A DNA stretch of 64,000 bases from JALHOQ01 sp038144835 (GTDB lineage: Bacteria; Bdellovibrionota; Bdellovibrionia; Bdellovibrionales; UBA1609). The position numbers and the translations under genes are program-made. The notes below the pieces were generated by a model. The model was not told the DNA's origin. It did not search any database and worked only from the letters and a program-made list of their open reading frames with translations. Each line of letters begins with the position of its first letter. The stretch's first letter is position 1. Below are positions 58,360 to 64,000 of the stretch, piece by piece. The stretch lies in contig JAYQON010000001.1 in NCBI GenBank assembly GCA_038144835.1, positions 1 to 64,000 of the forward strand, given 5' to 3'.

Positions 58360-59092
58360 TTTCGCGCCTCGCTTTCTCAGCTTCTTCGGACTTTTTAAAC
58401 TGAGTGGTTAAGCGTTGGTAAAAGCTCTTAGCTTTGCCTAGATCTTGTATTTTGTGAGCGCTGATTGCGGCCCCATACAAAGCCTGAGCATCGAACCCAA
58501 GATTTGGATAGGTCTCTAAAAGCTGTTCATACCGCCCAAGGGCGCTCTCAAAGCGGTCTCTCTTGAAATAAAAATCAGCTATATAAAGCTCTTTTTCAGC
58601 CAGCATTTTAACAGCTTTTTGTTTGTCTTCAGCGGCTTCTCGAGCGTAGGGGCTTTTGGGAAAAGATTGCCGAACCTCATCGAAATAGAGGATGGCTCTC
58701 TCTGCGACGGACAAGTCACGATCAATCGTTGTTGGGAGTTGCTTAAAAAAACTCAACCCTAAGCGGAAAGTAACATAGTCAATGCGTGCGTGTGACGGGT
58801 GCATTTCCTTAAATGTCTGATATGCATTTTGAGCTTCAATAAATTCTTCACGTCGAAAATGAATGTCAGCAATTTTAAGTTTGGCCTCGGTAGCAAGCTT
58901 GGAATAGGGGTGCTTATTCTTTAACTGGTTGTATTGAGCAATAGCCTCTTCGAAGCGCTCATCTTTTTCATATTTTTCAGCCAACTTGAAGGCGCCTTCT
59001 GGAGAAGACGTATCTATGGTATCACTGGAAGAACAAGCCACCAGAACTTGAATGAAAAATAAAATAACAAATAATCGAATCAAAAAGCGCAT
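58343..59092 (-). CDS. bamD: outer-membrane protein assembly factor BamD
   Basis: 249 residues. Lipoprotein of the BAM complex that inserts beta-barrel proteins. Lipobox VLVACSSS with Cys20 following a hydrophobic start. Five TPR units follow: AFKLAEKYEKDERFEEAIAQYNQLKNKHPYSKLATEAKLKIADIHFRREEFIEAQNAYQTFKEMHPSH is typical of BamD, and LAEKELYIADFYFKRDRFESALGRYEQLLETYPNLGFDAQALY is the conserved late part. Promoter probably within the 40 bases after perM. Confidence 0.93.
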   Translation of the reverse strand: MRFLIRLFVILFFIQVLVACSSSDTIDTSSPEGAFKLAEKYEKDERFEEAIAQYNQLKNKHPYSKLATEAKLKIADIHFRREEFIEAQNAYQTFKEMHPSHARIDYVTFRLGLSFFKQLPTTIDRDLSVAERAILYFDEVRQSFPKSPYAREAAEDKQKAVKMLAEKELYIADFYFKRDRFESALGRYEQLLETYPNLGFDAQALYGAAISAHKIQDLGKAKSFYQRLTTQFKKSEEAEKARREIGTHF

Positions 59093-59133
59093 GAGCAGTG
59101 TTGAGTCTACTGAAGGCTGAAACGCAAAGTCAA

Positions 59134-60192
59134 TTAAGAGCGCGTATCGATAAGGTGACGATATACGGTTGTCAGCGTTACCTTAAGGGTGCTGGCGACC
59201 GGAATCGATATAATCATCCCTACAATGCCCATGAGTTGGGCCCCCGCGATAATGACCAGAATAACGGTGACGGGGTGAAGGTCGACGATTTTGGCCACGA
59301 GCACCGGAATCAATAGACCTGCATCAATTAATTGGGCAACGATATAGACTATAGCCATCATTGCGATCTCTAACGACGAGTAACCGTTGACTAGTGCAAT
59401 GAGGAAAGCTGGAACTGCTCCTAAAAGAGGGCCGAGGTAGGGTATGAGGTTAGTTACGGCCGCAATCGCTCCAAGCAGAATGGGGTAGGGAAACGAGATC
59501 AGCATCAGCCCTGCGGCTGTTACAAGGCCCACAATCAGGCTTTCAAGAATGCGTGCGCGCACAAATTGCCCGATTTGAAAATTAATCTGATGTTGAAGGC
59601 TCAAGGCTGTTTCAAAAAGGTAATTTGGCACGATGGCTGCGGTTGAGCGCATGACCTTTCTGCCATCTTTGACCATGAAGAAAGCCAAAAACGGACCCAG
59701 TAGCATGACAGTAAAAAAAGTCTTTACAGTGCCAGGAAGGTGTTCAAAAAATCGTTGAGTCCAGCTAGTTAACTTGGATTCGACTTTAGCCGTGAGATCA
59801 AAATCTGAGATTGGTCCAGCGATAGATCGCAGCCAACCCTCTACTTCTGAAATAAATTGGCTTACACCAGAGATATAGCGAGGCATGTCCCCTTGCAGCC
59901 TATAAAGTGAGTTGCCGAGATAGGGGAATAGCCATGCACCAACCAACGATAGAGTAGCTCCTACTGCAAAAAAAACCAGAGCACTTGCTAACGCGCGTGA
60001 GACACCGTGTCGCTCAAGATAGTTCACGAGTGGCCCGAGGGAATAAGAGACCACAAACGCCAGAATGCACGACATAAGTAAATTTTCGACGAGAACTATG
60101 AATGCAAAAATGAAGGCCAATACGCAAAGAAGGCCAATGAGTTTCCATCGATTGGCGCGTTTTAAGCTAGCTTTAGAGGGTGTCAGACTCAT
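59134..60192 (-). CDS. AI-2E family transporter / PerM-like permease
   Basis: 352 residues with about eight membrane helices. The family includes TqsA, an autoinducer-2 exporter, and PerM; substrates differ. Family segments: SYSLGPLVNYLERHGVSRALASALVFF, the central soluble part with GPFLAFFMVKDGRKVMRS, and FPYPILLGAIAAVTNLIPYLGPLLGAVPAFLIAL, with VAQLIDAGLLIPVLVAKIVDLHPVTVILVIIAGAQLMGIVGMIISIPVAS at the end. The last two are diagnostic. It overlaps the cyclic-nucleotide-binding gene by four bases (ATGA). Confidence 0.92.
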   Translation of the reverse strand: MSLTPSKASLKRANRWKLIGLLCVLAFIFAFIVLVENLLMSCILAFVVSYSLGPLVNYLERHGVSRALASALVFFAVGATLSLVGAWLFPYLGNSLYRLQGDMPRYISGVSQFISEVEGWLRSIAGPISDFDLTAKVESKLTSWTQRFFEHLPGTVKTFFTVMLLGPFLAFFMVKDGRKVMRSTAAIVPNYLFETALSLQHQINFQIGQFVRARILESLIVGLVTAAGLMLISFPYPILLGAIAAVTNLIPYLGPLLGAVPAFLIALVNGYSSLEIAMMAIVYIVAQLIDAGLLIPVLVAKIVDLHPVTVILVIIAGAQLMGIVGMIISIPVASTLKVTLTTVYRHLIDTRS

Positions 60193-60740
60193 GTTTTCTC
60201 GTTCATACGGCGGATTTCTTCTTTGAGCTCTGTGATTTTGACCGTTGTTTCTTTTAGCCTTCGTCCGAGCACTTCACTGAGGCGCAGTAAAATTTTAACA
60301 CCCATATGTGGTTGACGCTCCAAGATCTCTAATAGATCTGGCTTAAAAAAGCCTATGAGCACGCTATCATCCAAAGCTGTCGCCGTGGCTGAGCGTCGAG
60401 AATTATTTTCAACAAGGGAGAGCTCGCCCAAAAAGTCACCACTTTTTAAACGGGTAACTAGATGCTTGCGCGTGGGCACGTCATCATCAATGTGATGATC
60501 GGCATGAATTTCAAGGGCGCCCTGCAGAACAATGTACATCCCCACGCCAATTTCACCTTGGCGAAAAACGGGCTCGCCAGATTTGAACCTGCGGACATGC
60601 ACCATGCCCTGAAGAAAGCGCAATTCTCTGCGCGACAGAGTTTGAAAGATGTACGTCTGGCGCAAAGCCTCTAGAACGTTGTGTTCATGGTCAACCTTGC
60701 GAAATAAGTTTTCCCAAATGAAATTCATGTGGCTGCTCAT
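60189..60740 (-). CDS. cyclic-nucleotide-binding domain protein
   Basis: 183 residues from ATG 60740. One CAP_ED domain (IFQTLSRRELRFLQGMVHVRRFKSGEPVFRQGEIGVGMYIVLQGALEIHA to SGDFLGELSLVENNSRRSATATALDDSVLIGF). The phosphate-binding cassette GELSLVENNSRRSATA lacks no key glycine, glutamate or arginine (E and R seen). No helix-turn-helix follows; only a short helix (LKETTVKITELKEEIRRMNEKT) comes after. It is therefore a sensory module, not a CRP regulator. The ATG overlaps the preceding TPR-SH3 gene stop (ATGA), and its stop overlaps perM. The three together may be a membrane-linked response unit. Confidence 0.88.
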   Translation of the reverse strand: MSSHMNFIWENLFRKVDHEHNVLEALRQTYIFQTLSRRELRFLQGMVHVRRFKSGEPVFRQGEIGVGMYIVLQGALEIHADHHIDDDVPTRKHLVTRLKSGDFLGELSLVENNSRRSATATALDDSVLIGFFKPDLLEILERQPHMGVKILLRLSEVLGRRLKETTVKITELKEEIRRMNEKT

Positions 60741-61513
60741 ATTCCTGAAGTGATTATCAGTTCGGAGTTTTTTACCCAACCGCTGCTCCCGTCGGTGTTG
60801 AGTACATGAGCCCACCCATCAATTTGACTGCGGACAATCACTTCATTTCCTCCCGACAGATCAAATAGACTTACACCATCATCTTTAGGAAGACTAAGCG
60901 CGCGAGTTTTAGCGACAACCACAGTCGCCTTTACTGTGAACATCTGATTTACCTTCAATCCCGTCAGAGCGAGAGCCAGCAAGAAAAAGACTGAAAACAC
61001 TAGCGCTATTCCAGGCGGGGGCGGCAGGGGGCCTTCTTCTTCGAGGGCCAACAAACGGACGGACCAGTAGCGAATCCAGAAAAATCCAGTCGCAGCCAAA
61101 GCAATGGCCAAAAACCAGGCCAATTCATAAATCGAGAGAGAGTCGAGGCTGTCGCGTAGCCAACGGCTCAGACGGTCTTTTTCAAAGGGTCGAATGTTCT
61201 GGTCTTGCTCAAGGTAGTCCCGACCATTTTGGGCAAGCTGAAAGCCTGGATGAATTGATAATGCTTTGCGCCAAAGGCCGAGTGCGAGTGGTTTTTGGTT
61301 CAGTTGGGTCAAAGATAGGGCCAAATTATGCATAACTTGGACATCGCGGGGGCGAGCCTCAAGTAGCTGTTGGAAATGCTCACGAGCCTCGTCAAAACGC
61401 TGGTTCTGGTAGGCAGCCAATCCTTTTTGCAATAGATCTTCTTGAGAGGGGGGTTGAGCCCCAACGTGTAACGCCACCAAGAATGTAATAGTGAGCATAG
61501 CCAATTGGCACAT
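60737..61513 (-). CDS. TPR protein with two membrane helices and an SH3-like end (BatE-like)
   Basis: About 258 residues from ATG 61513. Signal-like start MCQLAMLTITFLVALHVGAQ, TPR repeats (DLLQKGLAAYQNQRFDEAREHFQQLLEARPRDVQVMHNLALSLTQLNQKPLALGLWRKALSIHPG), two membrane helices (LAWFLAIALAATGFFWI, GIALVFSVFFLLALALTGL), and a C-terminal SH3-like fold (ALSLPKDDGVSLFDLSGGNEVIVRSQIDGWAHVLNTDGSSGWVKNSELIIT). This domain order is that of BatE-type proteins from bat operons, though no BatA/B/D partners occur here. Several upstream starts exist; I prefer 61513 because of the export signal. Couples by ATGA to the cyclic-nucleotide gene. Confidence 0.8.
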   Translation of the reverse strand: MCQLAMLTITFLVALHVGAQPPSQEDLLQKGLAAYQNQRFDEAREHFQQLLEARPRDVQVMHNLALSLTQLNQKPLALGLWRKALSIHPGFQLAQNGRDYLEQDQNIRPFEKDRLSRWLRDSLDSLSIYELAWFLAIALAATGFFWIRYWSVRLLALEEEGPLPPPPGIALVFSVFFLLALALTGLKVNQMFTVKATVVVAKTRALSLPKDDGVSLFDLSGGNEVIVRSQIDGWAHVLNTDGSSGWVKNSELIITSGI

Positions 61514-61573
61514 TGACAGAAGTTTACGGATTTCGTGTTCAAGAGTAAACTGAAAAACCGGAAAGGAAATTCT

Positions 61574-62944
61574 ATGGCATCCACGATAGGGCATGAGCTC
61601 TTTGAATCTAAAGAAGTGAATTCAACGATAGACAATCTGGTCGAGCAAGTTATTGCTCATAGCCACCGCATTCAAGGGGTGCGCGCATCAGAGGCGACGT
61701 GCGAGGTTGGCGCAGCAAAGGCCATTCAAAGCGTAGGGCTGGCGCGAAGTCGGCCACTTTTTTTTAATTATTTAGGCAGTGGTATTGGGCGTGGTCCGTA
61801 CGTAGAACTCCAAGATGGAAGCGTGAAACTGGATCTTATCAATGGAATCGGCATACATCTTTTTGGACACTCTCACCCTCGTGTGATCAAGGCGGCTTTG
61901 AGAGGTGCGCTGGCGGATATTGTACAACAAGGGAATCTTCAGCCCAACGGTGAGTACTTGGAGTACAGCGAATTTTTAGTTCGTATTGGCAAAAAGAACA
62001 GTCGACTAAATTATGCGTGGCTCGCGACTTGCGGCACTATGGCCAACGAAAATGCGCTCAAAATCGCGCGGCAAAAAAAACGTGGTGCACGCATGATTTT
62101 AAGTTTCAGAAATGCTTTTGCCGGCCGCTCCACGCTCATGACTGAAATTACAGACAATCCATCTTTTAAAGTTGGAATGCCAGACTACAATGAAGTTTTG
62201 CGTCTGCCTTTTTACGATCCGAACGACAAAGAAAAAACTTTAAAGGCTCTTAAGGAGCACGTTGCTAAACATGAAGGGAACATCTCATGTTTTGTTTTTG
62301 AACCCATGTTGGGTGAGGGTGGATACCGAGCAGCAAATCACGAGTTTTTTGCTCCCCTATTGGAGTTTTGTAAAAGCAAAGAAATTCCCGTTTGGGCAGA
62401 CGAGATACAAACCTTCGCGCGCACGGGCAACTTTTTTGCCTTCGAAACTTTGTGCATTGGTCAGTACGTCGATATTTGCACTATTGCCAAAACAGCTCAG
62501 AATGGTGCAACCCTGTTCACAGAGGAGTTTAAGCCAGATCCAGGCCTGCTGGGGGGGACATTCTCAGGCTCAACGCCAGCCTTGCGCGCGGGACTTGAAA
62601 TCATGCGCATGCTCGAAGAAGACAATTACTTGGGCCCACAAGGTCGAGTTATGGAAATTCATCGAGAGTTTGTGGGCATGCTCAATGACCTCAATGAGAA
62701 CTCTTGTAAGGGTCTCTTGCGTGAGGCGGGTGGCATGGGCTTGATGGTGGCGGTTACCCCTCTCGATGGTAGTAAAGAAAAGCAATTAGCTTTATTAAAA
62801 ACACTTTTCAAAAACGGGTTGATTTGTTTTGGTTGCGGTAGCGACCCTTATAGGATTCGTTTTTTGATTCCAGCAATTATGACCGGGGCTGACATAGAGG
62901 TGGCTAAAAAAATTATTGAGAAGTCGGTTTTGGAGCTGGCTTGA
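61574..62944 (+). CDS. class-III PLP aminotransferase (lysine/ornithine type)
   Basis: 456 residues from ATG 61574, which stands behind AAGGAAA. Fold-type I enzyme that uses pyridoxal phosphate. PLP-related motifs: the aspartate in VWADEIQTFARTGNFFAFE and the likely Schiff-base lysine in CTIAKTAQNGATLFT; the N-terminal part GSGIGRGPYVELQDGSVKLDLINGIGIHLFGHSHPRVIKAA and ATCGTMANENALKIARQ are class-III. The nearest known roles are L-lysine 6-aminotransferase or acetylornithine aminotransferase; which, cannot be decided. An M20 relative overlaps its end by four bases (TTGA), which recalls arginine or lysine pathways with N-acyl intermediates. Confidence 0.88.
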   Translation: MASTIGHELFESKEVNSTIDNLVEQVIAHSHRIQGVRASEATCEVGAAKAIQSVGLARSRPLFFNYLGSGIGRGPYVELQDGSVKLDLINGIGIHLFGHSHPRVIKAALRGALADIVQQGNLQPNGEYLEYSEFLVRIGKKNSRLNYAWLATCGTMANENALKIARQKKRGARMILSFRNAFAGRSTLMTEITDNPSFKVGMPDYNEVLRLPFYDPNDKEKTLKALKEHVAKHEGNISCFVFEPMLGEGGYRAANHEFFAPLLEFCKSKEIPVWADEIQTFARTGNFFAFETLCIGQYVDICTIAKTAQNGATLFTEEFKPDPGLLGGTFSGSTPALRAGLEIMRMLEEDNYLGPQGRVMEIHREFVGMLNDLNENSCKGLLREAGGMGLMVAVTPLDGSKEKQLALLKTLFKNGLICFGCGSDPYRIRFLIPAIMTGADIEVAKKIIEKSVLELA

Positions 62945-64000
62945 GTTTTTTAGATGATTGCCGCACGCTGGTCGGTATCGATAGTACGGCCAGTCACGGC
63001 AACCTTGCAGCTGCGGAATTCTGCCGGAAGCTCTGTGAGTCAGCGGGGCTGCACGTCGAATTACAGTATGAAACTCTGGAGGGGATTGATCAGTGCAATC
63101 TTGTTGCTCGTCCGCAACAAGATATGCCTGTGCGGGAGTTCATGCTGCAAACTCACTTGGATACTGTCGATGCCGGTCACTTCGGTCATTGGACAAAAAC
63201 GCAGTCCAATCCATTTAATGCCAGCATTTACAACGATGTTATGTATGGCTTAGGGACGGCCGATGTTAAGCTAGATTTTTTGTGTAAGCTTGAGGCGGTA
63301 AAACCTTTTTTAAAACATCCCCTGAAGCTACCTTTTGTTTTGGTGGCAACCTTTGGCGCGCAAAATGGCATGACGGGAGCCATTAAGCTCATTCGTCGAA
63401 AAAAAATTACTGCGACATGTGCGTTAATCGGAGAGCCTACACAGATGCGCCTAGTGCATGCGGGAATGGGCTTGGCAGTGGTTGAGATTTCCATTCCATT
63501 TTCAAGCGAGGAGCGAGCCTATCGCCGTGACCATGATTTGCAGGAATCGGCAAGCAGCCAGAGTCGAATGTTTTCTGGTCGTGCCGCCCACTCGTCTGAT
63601 CCTGGCTCTGGAGAAAATGCGATTTTAAAGATGCTGGATTATCTTTCGCAGCTGCCGGAAGGTATAGCGGTAATGGATCTAAATGGTGGCATTAACTATA
63701 ACTCAGTACCCTTTAGTGCTGTTTTGGAAATTGACACGGTGGCGGGTTTTAAGGATCCGATGCTTCCAAAAATCACGAAAATTTTGCGTGGCCTAAAGGC
63801 CCTCGAAGCTCAGCTGAGTCAATTTCAAGAGCAAGGGTTTCAACCTCCGCATCCAACGATGAACTTAGGAATGATCCGCACTTTTGAGGCGGAGGTTCGT
63901 ATAATAGGAAGCTGTCGACTTCCCCCAAGCGTAAGTGATGAAGTCTATGATGGTTGGATGAAAAACTTAGAACAGGCTGTACAATCGGCGGGCGCGACAT
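62941..64000 (+). CDS. M20-family protein (ArgE/DapE-like) lacking the catalytic glutamates, partial
   Basis: About 353 residues to the window end; the C-terminus is missing. Starts at TTG 62941 overlapping the aminotransferase stop, with GGAG six bases upstream. M20 features: QTHLDTVDAG (metal His and Asp), GLGTADVKLDF (metal Asp), LIGEPTQMRLVHAGMG (metal Glu) and FSGRAAHSSDP (His of the dimer domain). The expected catalytic DEE stretch is changed: E. coli ArgE reads ATADEETSMAGA and this protein ATFGAQNGMTGA, which aligns without gaps and puts Gly-Ala-Gln where Asp-Glu-Glu should be. A pseudoenzyme, or a changed reaction, is likely. The C-terminal metal His is beyond the window. Confidence 0.85.
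   Translation, partial: MSFLDDCRTLVGIDSTASHGNLAAAEFCRKLCESAGLHVELQYETLEGIDQCNLVARPQQDMPVREFMLQTHLDTVDAGHFGHWTKTQSNPFNASIYNDVMYGLGTADVKLDFLCKLEAVKPFLKHPLKLPFVLVATFGAQNGMTGAIKLIRRKKITATCALIGEPTQMRLVHAGMGLAVVEISIPFSSEERAYRRDHDLQESASSQSRMFSGRAAHSSDPGSGENAILKMLDYLSQLPEGIAVMDLNGGINYNSVPFSAVLEIDTVAGFKDPMLPKITKILRGLKALEAQLSQFQEQGFQPPHPTMNLGMIRTFEAEVRIIGSCRLPPSVSDEVYDGWMKNLEQAVQSAGAT

Noticed and set aside
1..64000. CRISPR arrays, insertion sequences, prophage genes or a defence island
   Set aside because: No spaced direct repeats, transposase, integrase, phage structural or restriction/toxin genes were seen in any frame.

Overview
The window is a dense bacterial chromosome segment with no rRNA, tRNA, insertion sequence, prophage or CRISPR array that I can see. 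Gene content is that of a Gram-negative, respiring bacterium: BamD, LolA, a Tat system, PilT, lipoproteins, a proton-pumping NADH dehydrogenase and a propionyl-CoA route. The gene mix (nucleoside-breakdown operon, secreted glycosidase, subtilase and patatin, rng-rplU-rpmA-obgE-nadD/rsfS-rlmH order) fits the Bdellovibrionota best. That placement is an inference from gene content, not from a marker-gene comparison.

Layout. 1-6.7 kb: 5' end of recQ, a secreted GH3 (NagZ-type) glycosidase, a small outer-membrane protein and mfd. 6.8-15.1 kb: a nuoA-H-J-K-L-M-N operon (membrane arm of complex I only) ending in an rlmM-like methyltransferase. 15.1-20.1 kb: a patatin-like phospholipase, a small helix-turn-helix/coiled-coil gene, a perfect 52-bp palindrome, lon, and a DksA-like protein that has lost its zinc ligands. 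20.1-27.5 kb: a chaperone operon (hemW-grpE-dnaJ plus a TPR/periplasmic-binding lipoprotein) and a divergent M16 protease. 27.6-29.4 kb: an unknown gene, then tatB-tatC. 29.4-36 kb: asnS followed by a propionyl-CoA carboxylase set and the large subunit of methylmalonyl-CoA mutase. 36-42.8 kb: a subtilase, a TVP38-disulfide-oxidoreductase fusion, a large polytopic protein and a UDP-sugar epimerase.

42.8-46.9 kb: a tightly coupled deoC-deoA-punA-deaminase operon that would break nucleosides down to bases and sugar phosphates. 47-54.8 kb: acyP, pilT, rng, rplU, rpmA, obgE, a nadD-rsfS fusion, rlmH and a comF-like gene, mostly ribosome biogenesis. 54.8-57.6 kb: lolA, rimO and hpt. 57.6-61.5 kb: TPR protein, bamD, an AI-2E/PerM permease, a cyclic-nucleotide-binding protein and a TPR-SH3 membrane protein. 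61.6-64 kb: a class-III aminotransferase coupled to an M20-like protein that lacks the catalytic glutamates; it runs off the window.

Most notable: the perfect palindrome at 16980-17031, the NadD-RsfS fusion, the TVP38-oxidoreductase fusion, the M20 protein with replaced active-site glutamates, ribosomal protein L21 with a histone-H1-like tail, and the zinc-less DksA-like protein. I found no island-like defence or mobile system.
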